Positions 55,101 through 64,000 are shown, counted from the stretch's first letter. The stretch is DNA of 64,000 nt from Bin25 sp026709415 (GCA_965200045.1 OZ241330.1:1674001-1738000), one strand, 5' to 3'. Translations and numbers: made by a program. The notes: generated from the sequence alone by a model not told the origin.

Positions 55101-56263
55101 CCTACCCACAGAATATTGTCTTTTAAAAAGAGTGAACCAACAACATTAAAACTTAGACTATTTTCTTTTGAAAATGAAGTCTGATAGATTTCAAAAGGTG
55201 AGTCAACGGTTTTATTTACCGTACCATCCCCCATACCCATCCACAATGTTCCGTCTTTATCTACAAATAGACAATAAGCAATATCGTTAGTTAAACTATT
55301 AGTGTCAAAAGCGTCTCTTTTGAAAGTCTGTATGTCATTGGATGTTGTATTGATTAGATTTAGGCCTTCCCCAGTAGTAGCCCAAATTTCTCCAGATTTA
55401 CCAATTTTGATATCTGTGATATTGTTCGTGCTTATAGAAGGTTTCCCTTTAATAACTCGGTAGTTATAAAAAGTCTTTTTGTTTTGGTCAAACATAAATA
55501 TTCCTTCTTCTTCTGTTGAAATCCAAATATTCCCAGAATGATCTTTGGCAATTCGCTGACCTGATCTTGAACTTTTATAAGACTTTGGACTATACGTATA
55601 ATGGAAAAAACGACCTTCTGATTTATCATAACAGTCTAAAACACCTGCATTGGTGGTTATCCATATTTTTTTTCCTTCAGCAACAATTGAAAATACATCA
55701 TTGTTGCTTATGGTATTGCTATTACTTGAATCCTTTTTGATTTTTGAGAAAGTCCGGTACGTCTTATCGTAGATGTATATGCCTTCTCCAAAGGTTCCAA
55801 TCCATATAAGACCATCTTCATCTTGCGTGATAGCGGTTACATAATTATCTGTAAACAAAGAATAGGCTTCGGTATTCTTGTAGTTAACAAAAGTTTCATC
55901 AATGGGATTGTAACAATTCACACCTCCACGCATGGTTCCGATCCAAATAAGGCCCTCACGATCTTGAAAAATAGTTATGACATTATTATTGCTTAAAGAC
56001 GACAAATCCCCATCGTTAGCAAAATAAGTCTTGAAGCCATATCCATCGTATCGGTATAGCCCATGGGTTCCGCCAAACCACATAAACCCTTCTTTATCTT
56101 TAAGAATACAGTTGATTGAGGCAAAACCATCTTCAATGATGAATTCCTCAAAATCAAGATGACGTTCTTGTGCCACAAGGACTTGGAGACATGCTACAGA
56201 TACAAATAAAAGAAAGCTTGATAGTCGATTAAAATGTAATATCAACTTACCGGATATGGCCAT
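52148..56263 (-). CDS. Hybrid two-component system regulator (HTCS)
   Basis: 1371 residues combining a periplasmic sensor, histidine kinase, receiver and DNA-binding domain in one protein, the standard regulator of glycan loci. Layout: signal/anchor near 15-30, a Reg_prop two-propeller sensor (about 35-700, with repeated WIGT-type motifs such as LIWIGTMRGGVNCYNP), a Y_Y_Y domain (about 720-800), membrane helix TNWAYLIYTMLFGGLIYFVY, HisKA with phospho-His869 (FFTSISHELRTS), HATPase with DDGRGITKKN and GTGLGLAIT, receiver domain with phospho-Asp1168 (IISDIMMPEMNG), and an AraC-type helix-turn-helix at the C-terminus. It is divergent from susC, so it probably controls that operon in response to an oligosaccharide. 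Confidence 0.95.
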   Translation of the reverse strand: MAISGKLILHFNRLSSFLLFVSVACLQVLVAQERHLDFEEFIIEDGFASINCILKDKEGFMWFGGTHGLYRYDGYGFKTYFANDGDLSSLSNNNVITIFQDREGLIWIGTMRGGVNCYNPIDETFVNYKNTEAYSLFTDNYVTAITQDEDGLIWIGTFGEGIYIYDKTYRTFSKIKKDSSNSNTISNNDVFSIVAEGKKIWITTNAGVLDCYDKSEGRFFHYTYSPKSYKSSRSGQRIAKDHSGNIWISTEEEGIFMFDQNKKTFYNYRVIKGKPSISTNNITDIKIGKSGEIWATTGEGLNLINTTSNDIQTFKRDAFDTNSLTNDIAYCLFVDKDGTLWMGMGDGTVNKTVDSPFEIYQTSFSKENSLSFNVVGSLFLKDNILWVGTGGGGLDKFDLSNRTFTNYHHNANRSGSIPSNIVMSVFEDGESNLWIGNPTKSIVVLKKDGTDFFIQPKINYKGPPISVFDLADDQNGNLWIATYNQGLFSYNKLSHEYFNFQYEENKHGLVSNKLLRLLCDKFKRLWIGTLDKGIQLYDLTKKKFLTLKELGFKNPPEMKHPIKDIYEDKVGNIWIASEGKGVYRLNMKTKKITSFGSEEGFPSNSVYGIIQDHFDDFWFSTNKGLVNLKSGTQKIVTYNTKDGLPTNDYESGAIAISKEGELFFGSKKGLVAFFPENLETRNAPIDLKLTGFRLFNDKVNVHQKIEGIVPLDTSITYKKHIRLPYFLDNFDLEFASVGHPSPHSITYEYQLEGLDERWIGTSSERNFTTYSNTPPGDYTFRVRAYETTTSEAPKYAEKAIAITITPIWWQTNWAYLIYTMLFGGLIYFVYQSITNRVRLQNQLLIEKFSHEKDQELHQSKISFFTSISHELRTSLTLILAPLGELRKTKFDNNRTSKLVMTMNRNGQRLLNLVNQILDFRKIESGLGKLQVSSIDTELFFEEICIPFQQFAKEKKVTFKTDFSKIPRKCWMDIEKVEIMVYNLLSNAFKYAKTTVSIEVHTLNNEKELLIKVSDDGRGITKKNQQKVFNRFFQSEHNTIEQGTGLGLAITKNLAVLHRGSITVDSIPNSNTVFSLIFPISKEVYTKKELTLDKETKNLVNQSNELQSTSKNQNNLVEKPILLIVEDNEEMRNFLKSNFSQKYIVNIAKNGLEGLNLAYDIVPDIIISDIMMPEMNGLELCEKLKTDYRTSHIPIILLTARASNTFIIEGFDYGADDYLTKPFNIDLLSVRLNNLLESRELLRKKFKKEIILKPMDIAINNTDERFLEKLMELIEKNMSNEKYAVSTLAKDIAMSHSALYRKMKALTNQNINDFVKSMRLKRAADLIQKSDYNINEICDLTGFSNPKYFSTCFKQEYGETPTEFKKSQVLTT

Positions 56264-56403
56264 AGGTACTCCAAAATGAGTGAAAAGTTAAAAATTAAAA
56301 ATCACATCATAATAAAACGTCAAAAACTATTTGAATCATTTGAAAAGAACAATTATGAAACCTATAAGATTAAATTTTAAACCTAAGGCGGAATCCTCAA
56401 ATC

Positions 56404-56411
56404 TATATTTG
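56404..56411 (+). promoter_or_regulatory. TAnnTTTG element upstream of susC
   Basis: TATATTTG fits the -7 consensus and lies 31 bases before the susC ATG at 56443. No TTG at the right -33 distance was seen; an HTCS-activated promoter may lack a good -33 element. The 179-base HTCS/susC gap would then hold the regulator site. Confidence 0.35.
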
Positions 56412-56442
56412 TTGGACAACGAAACTTACAACTCTTTAATTT

Positions 56443-59400
56443 ATGAAAATACAACCTACGTTGATGAAATGGTTGTCCATGGCGTTCTTTTTTGTAATGA
56501 CAATAGGTTTTAGCCAGCAGCAGCTAAATGGAGTGGTCAGAGATACAAATGATCAGCCTTTGCCTGGAGTGTCCGTTGTTGTTAAAGGCTCTTCAAATGG
56601 GGTTTCAACCGATTTTAATGGAATCTTTAGCATTTCGGGTGTAGCAGATGCAGATGTTCTAGTGTTTTCCCATTTCGGATTCAAAACCCAAGAGATTGTA
56701 GTTGACAATCAAACTAGTATTAATATTCAATTAGAAGAAGGCATTACCAAACTAGACGATGTAGTAGTGGTGGGTTACGGTACCAAAAAGAAGGTTGAAT
56801 TAACAGGTGCGGTTGCCCAAGTACCTGGAGAATTGACAAAGCAAAACCCCAATGCAAACTTTGCCACAGCTTTAGCAGGTAGATTACCTGGATTGTCGGT
56901 GAATCAGACATCGGCAGAGCCTGGTCGTGAAAACATTAGTATATTGATTCGGGGTAGGGGAACTTTTAGGGATAACGGTGTGCTTTTGGTCATTGATGGG
57001 GTCATAGGAGCAGATGGCCTGAGTGGCCTCGATCCACAGGATATTGAGAGTGTAACGGTTCTTAAAGATGCCTCTGCAGCAATATACGGTGCACGGGCTG
57101 CTAACGGTGTTATTCTTGTAACTACTAAAAGAGGGCAGAGGGGAAAGCCAACCTTTAATTATACAATTAATTCTGGATTCTCAAAACCGACCCGTTTTGC
57201 AGAAAGGGCAAGTGCTCTTGAGTTTGCTTTGCAGGCCAAGGCCATTGAAGAGCGTGATGCAGCAATCCCTTTGATTCGCAGATTTACAGATGAAGAAATT
57301 GAAAGTTATAGAGACCCTGCCTTCAGAAGTACGGATTGGTTTAGAGAGGTCTATAATAGGGTATCTCACCAAACCCGTCACAACCTTTCACTTCGAGGAG
57401 GTACTGAGGTGACCAATTATTTTGTTTCATTGGGAACGACCCAAAGGGAAGGGGTAATAAACAATGATAATTCTACAGATGTCAACCAATATAACTTCAG
57501 ATCCAATATCGATATTAAGCCGTTAGAAAATCTGAAAATTTCTTTGAATCTGGCAGGAAGGTATGATGAAAACCAATTCTACGCTACCGATCCATTTACG
57601 GTGCTTAGAGCAACAGCTGATGGATTACCAATTGATCTCGCCATTATTGACGGTCAACCGATAGCATTGGCCATGAATGCACCTAACCCATTGGCTTTGG
57701 TTCAAGAAGAAGGGGGTTATCGTAGAGAAAACAATACCTTATTCAATAGCAAACTAGGTCTGGATTATCACATTAAAGCGATACCAGGTTTGATCGTTGG
57801 AGGTTGGTTTGCCACCCGATTCAATCAGAATTATGACAAAAGATTTGATAGGCCATTTATACAGTACATACTTCAAGATGATAAATCTTTGGAAGAGTCG
57901 CAAATTAATCGGGAAATCCAATTGATCGAGCAATACGAACGCAACTTGGAGCGTACCTCTCATTTTCGTATTTCGTATGAAAAGGTCTTTGGAAAGCACA
58001 GTGTCAATAGTTTTTTGGCATATGAGCAGAGTCAAAGCGAATTTAACCTGACAACGGCATCTCGAAGGGGTTTCTTGACGGCTGAAATTGACCAACTTGC
58101 CGCAGGTAGTGTTGACACTCAAGAAAATGGGTCCTTCGCAAATGAAGAAGCTAGACAAAATTACCTAGGAAGGGTAGGATATGATTTTGATAAGAAATAC
58201 TTTGCCCAATTCCATTTTCGATATGACGGAAGTTTCAACTTTCCTGAGGGAAATCGGTTTGGTTTCTTCCCTGGAGTGGAACTTGGTTGGCGTATTTCAC
58301 AAGAAGACTTCTTCAAGGAAAGTAGTACAATTAGTAATCTTAAATTGAGGGCTTCTTGGGGGCAATTGGGTAACGATCGTATTGCGGCATTTCAGTTCTT
58401 GAACAGGTTTGCAGTAGATGGGTCATTTCCTTTTGGGACAGGCACTTTGACAGACAATACGACCGTAGCCCAAGTTGGGACAGTTGCCAATCCAAACATT
58501 ACATGGGAAACTGCAGAAAGTATAAACATTGGTATTGATGCAGCCTTTTTTGAAAATAGGATCAATTTCACTTTGGATGTGTTCAAAGAAAACCGGAATG
58601 ATGTCCTGGCACCAAGAAATGTCAGTGTTCCTGATTTCGTAGGATTGGTGTTACCTGATGAAAATATTGGTAAGACAGAAAATAAAGGTTTTGAAGCGAT
58701 TTTGGGCTATAGAGATAACCTTGGCAAGGTAGGTTTCAATGCAGAAGCCAACTTTGCCTATGCAAAGAATACCTTGGTTTTTCAAGATGCCGTAGCACCA
58801 GCCGAACCCTATCAAAACCTTGAAGGAAGGCCTATAGGAAGTGTCTTGCTTTATGACGCTATTGGAATTTACAAAACACAACAAGATTTGGACAATTTTC
58901 CTAGCGCTGCCGGAGCGGGAATAGGAGATTTAATTTACACTGATACAAACGGGGATGGTGAAATTACACCCAATGATCGAATTGCATTTGAGCGAACTAA
59001 CATACCAGAAATAACATTTGGTCTCAATCTTGGCTTAACTTACAAGGGCTTTGATTTTAATGCTTTAATTCAAGGCCAGGCCAATGCAAATCTTCAGATT
59101 GGAGCCATATATGGACAAGGAGATACATCTTACGTACTTCGAAATGCCTACACACCAGATACTCCGAATTCAATTTTACCTAGAATTGGCGGGCCAGAGT
59201 CTTTACGAAATGGATATAATGCGGCTGAGTTTCCATCGACATTTTGGCAACGTGATGCCTCTTTCGTTCGTTTGCGCACCTTACAATTGGGGTATACTGT
59301 TCCTAATAAGCCATTAAACTCAGTTGGTATTTCAGGTCTTCGTATTTATTTGAGTGGAAGTAACCTTTTGACATTTGACAAGTTGAAAAAAGATGGATTG

Positions 59401-59484
59401 GCTGATCCAGAACTTACGGATGGATTGGCATGGCAGATTCCGCAACAACAGATTTTTAATTTGGGAGCTAACATAACCTTTTAA
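56443..59484 (+). CDS. susC: SusC-type TonB-dependent transporter
   Basis: 1013 residues; imports oligosaccharides with SusD on the outer membrane. Signal region MKWLSMAFFFVMTIGFSQ, CarboxypepD_reg-like domain (about 28-115, GVVRDTNDQPLPGVSVVVKG), SusC plug with VVVGYGTKKKVELTGAVAQV near 110, TonB-plug segment ENISILIRGRGTF and VTVLKDASAAIYGARAANGV, then a beta-barrel ending LGANITF. The ATG at 56443 is used; 56464 (MKWLSM) is equally possible and gives a cleaner signal peptide. Followed by susD eight bases later. Confidence 0.95.
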   Translation: MKIQPTLMKWLSMAFFFVMTIGFSQQQLNGVVRDTNDQPLPGVSVVVKGSSNGVSTDFNGIFSISGVADADVLVFSHFGFKTQEIVVDNQTSINIQLEEGITKLDDVVVVGYGTKKKVELTGAVAQVPGELTKQNPNANFATALAGRLPGLSVNQTSAEPGRENISILIRGRGTFRDNGVLLVIDGVIGADGLSGLDPQDIESVTVLKDASAAIYGARAANGVILVTTKRGQRGKPTFNYTINSGFSKPTRFAERASALEFALQAKAIEERDAAIPLIRRFTDEEIESYRDPAFRSTDWFREVYNRVSHQTRHNLSLRGGTEVTNYFVSLGTTQREGVINNDNSTDVNQYNFRSNIDIKPLENLKISLNLAGRYDENQFYATDPFTVLRATADGLPIDLAIIDGQPIALAMNAPNPLALVQEEGGYRRENNTLFNSKLGLDYHIKAIPGLIVGGWFATRFNQNYDKRFDRPFIQYILQDDKSLEESQINREIQLIEQYERNLERTSHFRISYEKVFGKHSVNSFLAYEQSQSEFNLTTASRRGFLTAEIDQLAAGSVDTQENGSFANEEARQNYLGRVGYDFDKKYFAQFHFRYDGSFNFPEGNRFGFFPGVELGWRISQEDFFKESSTISNLKLRASWGQLGNDRIAAFQFLNRFAVDGSFPFGTGTLTDNTTVAQVGTVANPNITWETAESINIGIDAAFFENRINFTLDVFKENRNDVLAPRNVSVPDFVGLVLPDENIGKTENKGFEAILGYRDNLGKVGFNAEANFAYAKNTLVFQDAVAPAEPYQNLEGRPIGSVLLYDAIGIYKTQQDLDNFPSAAGAGIGDLIYTDTNGDGEITPNDRIAFERTNIPEITFGLNLGLTYKGFDFNALIQGQANANLQIGAIYGQGDTSYVLRNAYTPDTPNSILPRIGGPESLRNGYNAAEFPSTFWQRDASFVRLRTLQLGYTVPNKPLNSVGISGLRIYLSGSNLLTFDKLKKDGLADPELTDGLAWQIPQQQIFNLGANITF

Positions 59485-59492
59485 AAGATTGC

Positions 59493-61211
59493 ATGATGAT
59501 GAACAATAGAACAATTAAAAAATCAAATCTTGGATTGATCTGGTTATTATGGCTATTGACCATGATTTTATTCATTTTTTCCTCTTGCAGTGAGGATATA
59601 TTAGATCAGCAGCCTCTTTCGGATATTTCTGACGAAAATGTCTTTAATGATGATGTCTTGTTGGAAGCCTATGTAAATGATGTCTACAACATATTGCGAT
59701 TTTACCAATTTGGGGCATTTTTTACAGATGGATCAACTGACGATGCGGTTAACTTGGATCCCGATGGGAACAACTTTACCCGTTATAATAGGGGAGAGAC
59801 CACACCTGATAATGGTGAAGGTTTTACACGTGATGCCTGGAGTGAAAATTATGCCCAAATAAGAAAGGCCAATCTTTATTTTTCAAGAATTGAGAACTCA
59901 ACAGCTAGCCCTGAAGTAGTTGACAGACTTAGTGCGGAAATGCGTTTTTTGAGGGCATGGGGCTATTTTGACCTGATTAGTTTTTACGGGGATGTACCAT
60001 TGATAACCGAAGTTATTGAATTGGGAAGTGAATCTTTTGATAGAAGTCGCACTCCATACAACGAAATAGTTGATTTTATTGTCAGTGAATTGGATTTGGC
60101 CATTCCAAACTTACCCATAGAAGGATTTGATAGTAACACAGGTCGTGCAACGAGAGGTGCGGCTATGGGACTAAAGGCAAGAGTATTACTCTATGCTGCA
60201 AGTGAACTACACAACCCATCCGGAGATGTGCCCAAGTGGCAGGCGGCAGCCAATGCGGCTAAAGAGGTCATTGATCTTCCTGAGTACACCATAGACCCAG
60301 ATTACTCAAACCTCTACAATGCCCAACGTTCTCGTGAAGTGATCATGGCAAGGGGATATACCCAGGAAAATCCACAATTTGTCTTGTTTGGCTGGTTTTT
60401 CAATGTGGATAGATATTTCTTACCCCCTAATTATTTTGGAGATGTGGATACTCGTTTCTTTACCCCTCTACAGTCTTTGGTAGACGCGTATGAAACACTG
60501 GATGGAAGTCCCGTAGATCCCCAAAACCCATATGCGAATCGGGATCCCAGGCTGGATATGACTTTAATTCACCATAATAGTGTAATTCAGGTCAATGGAA
60601 TGAACACCAATATAGAATATCATATAGATAGTGATGATCCATCCAATTCTGAGCTTGCTGGATTGGCTTCCGTAGCAAATGGGGGTACTGTTTCACACTA
60701 TAATGTGCTCAAACAAACGGATATATCGAAAGCTCCTTTAAATCTCTTTGGTGCTACAGCTCAAGTATTGACCCCTTGGATTTATATGCGTAAAGCTGAG
60801 TTCTATCTGAATTATGCTGAGGCTCAAATAGAATTGGGGAATTTTGGAGAGGCTAGAAACGCCATTAACACAGTAAGGGCAAGAGGAAATGTAAATATGC
60901 CTCCAGTAACAGAATCAGGAGATGCATTAAGGCAAAGATATCGAAATGAAAGAAGGGTGGAATTGGCCTTTGAAAACCATAGATGGTATGATATTATCCG
61001 TTGGCAAATTGGTAATCAGGTTTTGACACAACCTGCCATGGGAGTGACTATAACAAGAGACACTTCTACAAATCCAGTTAGAGATACCTATTCATATGAC
61101 GATAGGATTATTGATGATTTAAGAATTTGGGATCCAAAAATGAATTTTTTGCCCATACCGCGAAGTGAAATTGAAGCAAGTCCTTCATTAGGCCAGAACC
61201 CTGGGTATTAA
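59493..61211 (+). CDS. susD: SusD-like surface glycan-binding lipoprotein
   Basis: 572 residues; partner of SusC that captures the glycan. Lipoprotein signal with Cys32 in FIFSSCSED. N-terminal SusD domain (DILDQQPLSDISDENVFNDD), conserved RKANLYFSRIEN and SAEMRFLRAWGYFDLISFYG (about 148), and C-terminal RagB/SusD region with EAQIELGNFGEARNAINTVR and RNERRVELAFENHRWYDIIR (about 485). Translation likely coupled to susC. Confidence 0.95.
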   Translation: MMMNNRTIKKSNLGLIWLLWLLTMILFIFSSCSEDILDQQPLSDISDENVFNDDVLLEAYVNDVYNILRFYQFGAFFTDGSTDDAVNLDPDGNNFTRYNRGETTPDNGEGFTRDAWSENYAQIRKANLYFSRIENSTASPEVVDRLSAEMRFLRAWGYFDLISFYGDVPLITEVIELGSESFDRSRTPYNEIVDFIVSELDLAIPNLPIEGFDSNTGRATRGAAMGLKARVLLYAASELHNPSGDVPKWQAAANAAKEVIDLPEYTIDPDYSNLYNAQRSREVIMARGYTQENPQFVLFGWFFNVDRYFLPPNYFGDVDTRFFTPLQSLVDAYETLDGSPVDPQNPYANRDPRLDMTLIHHNSVIQVNGMNTNIEYHIDSDDPSNSELAGLASVANGGTVSHYNVLKQTDISKAPLNLFGATAQVLTPWIYMRKAEFYLNYAEAQIELGNFGEARNAINTVRARGNVNMPPVTESGDALRQRYRNERRVELAFENHRWYDIIRWQIGNQVLTQPAMGVTITRDTSTNPVRDTYSYDDRIIDDLRIWDPKMNFLPIPRSEIEASPSLGQNPGY

Positions 61212-61229
61212 AACGTAGTTGATAATAAG

Positions 61230-61270
61230 GGGCAATGATTGGAATAAAATCATTGCCCTTCCTTTTCTTT
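61230..61270 (+). terminator. Strong intrinsic terminator between susD and the FG-GAP gene
   Basis: GGGCAATGATT (61230-61240) pairs perfectly over 11 bases with AATCATTGCCC (61248-61258), loop GGAATAA, then a T-rich tail TTCCTTTTCTTT. It lies 18 bases past the susD stop and 40 before the next ATG. Likely stops or partly attenuates the susCD transcript. Confidence 0.75.
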
Positions 61271-61298
61271 GATCAATTCAAAAGCACATCACAAAAAA

Positions 61299-64000
61299 AT
61301 GACCTATAGATACATTGCCTTTTTTGTTAAAGTTACTGCCATCTTGATGTTATTTCTTACATCTTCGTGTTCAGAAAAGGATGCAAATACCAATGGAGGT
61401 CATTTGTTTCGACTATTATCCCAAGATGAATCTGGACTGGATTTCAGCAATAATCTGAACGAGAACGACTCCATAAATTACTTCAACTATGGTTATATGT
61501 ACATGGGAGGTGGAGTAGCCATTGGAGATTTGGACAACGATGGATTGCACGATGTCTACCTTTCAGGGAATATGATAGAAAATAAGCTTTATCGTAATAT
61601 CGGGAATTTACATTTTGATGACATTACTAGTACAACCGGAACAGAAGGAGATAACAGATGGTACACTGGAGTAACCTTTGTGGATATTAATGCCGATGGG
61701 TGGCTCGATATTTATGCTAGTGTTTCAGGAATTTGGACAGATACCAAAAACCAGCTGTTTGTAAACCAGGGAATCGATTCCAATGGTAAGTTATCTTTTG
61801 AAGAAATGGCCGAAGCCTATGGGATTGCTGATAAAGGCAATAGTGTTCAGGGGTATTTTTTTGACTATGACAATGATGGGGATTTAGATCTATTATCTAT
61901 AAATTATCCTGTGACCCCTTTTAATACTTCTGTTTCAGAGTATGATAAACGAATGTCCAGGGTTGCTCCTTCTGAATCCAACACCTTGTATAGAAATAAT
62001 GGTAACGGCACGTTTACCGATGTCACCGAAAACGCAGGAATTTTATCCTACAGCCTGTCCCTATCCGCTTCTATAGCCGACTATAACAATGATGGATGGG
62101 TAGACATTTATATTTCAAATGATTTTGCATCACCTGATTTGTTTTATATCAATAATGGAGATGGAACATTTGCAGATGAAATAGAAAATACTTTTGAACA
62201 AACTGCATTTTTTGGAATGGGATCTGATGCTTCCGATTTTAACAATGATGGAAATATAGATCTCTTTCAGCTAGACATGACCCCAAAAAACAATCGTCGT
62301 TCAAAGGCCAATATGCAAAGTATGAATCCTAAGATGTTCGAAGACATAGAAAAATATGGTTTCAAGACACAGTATATGCAAAACGCCCTCCAGTTGAATT
62401 TAGGGAATGCACATAATGGACTGCCGATATTCAGCAATATTCCACAGTTGGCGGGTGTAGCACTCACTGATTGGAGTTGGTCTTCCTTATTTGCAGATTT
62501 GGACAACGATGGATACAAAGATTTATTGGTTACCAATGGTACCAGAAGGGAAATCAATAACAAGGATTTTTTCAAGAAGGTGAATGAAAAAATTAAAGGT
62601 ATTCAACGAGAAGATATAAATTTGGTTGAGATGGTCAATGCCATGCCTTCTGAAAAAATTGAAAACTATGTTTTTAAAAATCTAGGGGATTTTACTTTTG
62701 AGAACTTTGGAAAAAACTGGGGGTTTGATCATAAAGGATTTTCAAATGGAATGGCTTACGGTGATTTGGACAATGATGGAGATTTGGATTTGGTGGTGAA
62801 TAATTTGGATGAAGTCAGTTTTGTGTATGAGAATACTTTGAAAGACCATAATTATATTCATCTTTCGTTCAATGGCCCAAAATCAAATCCTTATGGAATA
62901 GGTTCAAAAGTTACACTATTTCAAAAAGGCGAACTTCAGTTTCAAGAGTTGAATCCCACTAGAGGGTTTCAATCGTCTATGCCTTCAGAACTTTATTTTG
63001 GTGTTGGAAGGTCTAAATTTATAGACAGTATTGTGGTGGAATGGCCCAATGGTCAAGTCCAAAAACTATATGCATTGGAGGCCGGTCAGAAGTTAAGATT
63101 GGATTTTCAGAATGGAATCAAAATGGATAAGTACAATCAATCTCAAAAGGGAAAAGTGCTGTTCAAGGATATTACTACTGAAATGGGATTGTACCATAAG
63201 CATTCAGAAAATGTTTTTGATGACTTCTATTATCAGGTGCTCTTGCCTCACAAAATGTCAACTTTAGGGCCGGCCATAGCTGTATCGGATGTTAATAATG
63301 ATGGATTGGAGGATTTTTATGTAGGTGGAGCTGTGGGGTATCCGGGCAACATCTTTTATCAAATGAACGATGGTACGTTTGAAAAAGGGGAGCAAAAGAC
63401 GCCTTGGATTGTAGATAAAATTTACGAGGATGTTGATGCCATTTTTTTTGATGCCAATAATGATGGGGATGCAGACTTGTATGTAGTGAGCGGCGGCAAT
63501 GAATTTTATAAAGAGTCCAATGCCTATCAGGATCGATTTTATCTCAATGATGGAAAAGGTAATTTCAATAGAATGGTGAACTCCCTGCCAGCAATGCATA
63601 TAAGCGGTAGTGTAGTCAGACCTATTGATTTTGATTTTGATGGTGATTTAGATTTATTTGTTGGGGGACGTCAGTTACCTAGAAATTACCCCTATCCGAC
63701 AGATAGTTTTATTCTTAGAAATGATAGTGCCGGTGATCAGGTAAAATTCGTGGATGTAACCAAAGAAATAGCTCCAGATTTGCTTGGTATTGGGATGGTG
63801 ACCGATGGTGTTTGGGTCGATATCAACAATGATACTTTGATTGATCTGGCTGTGGTTGGTGAATGGATGCCACTAACCTTTCTGATCAATGAAAATGGGG
63901 TTTTGGTGAATAAAACAGATGAATTTGGGATGAGCGAAGATACCACAGGATGGTGGTACAGTATCATATCCGAAGATTTTGATGCAGATGGAGACATGGA
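61299..64000 (+). CDS. FG-GAP/VCBS and ASPIC-UnbV lipoprotein, 3' part beyond the window
   Basis: Open for 900 codons to the window edge with no stop. Lipoprotein signal with Cys24 (MLFLTSSCSEK). Many calcium-binding FG-GAP/VCBS motifs of the DxDNDGxxD kind (GVAIGDLDNDGLHDVYL near 71, YDNDGDLDLL, DFNNDGNIDLFQL). An ASPIC/UnbV domain of the CRTAC1-type is visible near 520-600 (IHLSFNGPKSNPYGIGSKVT and SIVVEWPNGQVQKLYALEAG), followed by a second propeller. Such lipoproteins sit in SusCD loci and may help bind or process the glycan; no enzyme domain is seen yet. Belongs to the same locus as susC/D. Confidence 0.88.
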   Translation, partial: MTYRYIAFFVKVTAILMLFLTSSCSEKDANTNGGHLFRLLSQDESGLDFSNNLNENDSINYFNYGYMYMGGGVAIGDLDNDGLHDVYLSGNMIENKLYRNIGNLHFDDITSTTGTEGDNRWYTGVTFVDINADGWLDIYASVSGIWTDTKNQLFVNQGIDSNGKLSFEEMAEAYGIADKGNSVQGYFFDYDNDGDLDLLSINYPVTPFNTSVSEYDKRMSRVAPSESNTLYRNNGNGTFTDVTENAGILSYSLSLSASIADYNNDGWVDIYISNDFASPDLFYINNGDGTFADEIENTFEQTAFFGMGSDASDFNNDGNIDLFQLDMTPKNNRRSKANMQSMNPKMFEDIEKYGFKTQYMQNALQLNLGNAHNGLPIFSNIPQLAGVALTDWSWSSLFADLDNDGYKDLLVTNGTRREINNKDFFKKVNEKIKGIQREDINLVEMVNAMPSEKIENYVFKNLGDFTFENFGKNWGFDHKGFSNGMAYGDLDNDGDLDLVVNNLDEVSFVYENTLKDHNYIHLSFNGPKSNPYGIGSKVTLFQKGELQFQELNPTRGFQSSMPSELYFGVGRSKFIDSIVVEWPNGQVQKLYALEAGQKLRLDFQNGIKMDKYNQSQKGKVLFKDITTEMGLYHKHSENVFDDFYYQVLLPHKMSTLGPAIAVSDVNNDGLEDFYVGGAVGYPGNIFYQMNDGTFEKGEQKTPWIVDKIYEDVDAIFFDANNDGDADLYVVSGGNEFYKESNAYQDRFYLNDGKGNFNRMVNSLPAMHISGSVVRPIDFDFDGDLDLFVGGRQLPRNYPYPTDSFILRNDSAGDQVKFVDVTKEIAPDLLGIGMVTDGVWVDINNDTLIDLAVVGEWMPLTFLINENGVLVNKTDEFGMSEDTTGWWYSIISEDFDADGDM

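Noticed and set aside
56331..56513. 60-codon plus-strand frame MNHLKRTIMKPIRL...
   Set aside because: Its 3' part overlaps the susC start in another frame, and the 5' part has no match to any domain.

Overview
The window looks like a low-GC (about 35% by eye) chromosome segment of a member of the Bacteroidota, most likely a flavobacterium-like lineage. The evidence is a SusC/SusD pair with a hybrid two-component regulator, other TonB-dependent receptor and FG-GAP lipoprotein families, a divergent tsaD/tamB pair, a clpC/gyrA/TPR-protein neighbourhood, an argF'-type (acylated) arginine pathway, promoter-like TAnnTTTG elements, and several TTG/GTG start codons without obvious Shine-Dalgarno sequences.

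Layout: 1-3455 is the threonine operon thrA-thrB-thrC (minus strand, thrC cut by the window edge). 3685-5529 is a lipoprotein made almost wholly of 25-residue DUF285/BspA-like repeats. 5817-7660 is a nested mobile-element block: an intact-looking IS5-family element (6012-7414, 10-bp terminal repeats, 5-bp target duplication) sits inside the relic of an unrelated IS4/IS1634-like transposase gene. 7869-14574 carries clpC (minus), then gyrA and a TPR protein (plus). 14575-17572 is an accessory strip: an IS3-type orfA relic, tRNA-Ser(GCT), tRNA-Arg(TCT), a D12-class adenine methylase, and a downstream gene, probably its restriction endonuclease, broken by one missing A in an A-run. 17745-30271 is mostly housekeeping: ald, an AI-2E/PerM-family membrane protein, tsaD, tamB, gltA, argS, lpd. 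30273-31932 holds a DUF4377 lipoprotein and a membrane acyltransferase. 32047-40786 is a nine-gene arginine/proline operon (GNAT-argG-argC-proC-argD-argF'-argB-argE-argH) with almost every junction overlapping. 41117-45293 holds tilS, dsbD and a small gene overlapping a zeta-toxin-like kinase. 45442-50778 is a minus-strand set of an unrecognised 440-residue protein, a TonB-dependent receptor and an APC permease. 50779-51483 is gene-free but has three strong hairpins. 51484-51936 is a DoxX-like protein. 52148-64000 is the start of a glycan-utilisation-type locus: HTCS regulator (minus), then susC, susD and an FG-GAP/ASPIC-UnbV lipoprotein that runs off the window.

How the parts work together: most of the window is core metabolism (threonine and arginine/proline synthesis, citrate synthase, lipoamide dehydrogenase), translation support (tsaD, tilS, argS, tRNAs), and envelope biogenesis (tamB, dsbD). 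The accessory parts are the nested insertion sequences, the damaged restriction-modification pair, the zeta-like pair, the unknown-protein/TonB/APC cluster and the Sus-type locus. The best candidates for undescribed biology are the 440-residue protein with its transport partners, the small-gene/zeta-kinase pair, and the hairpin array at 51039-51184. None can be assigned a function from sequence reading alone.
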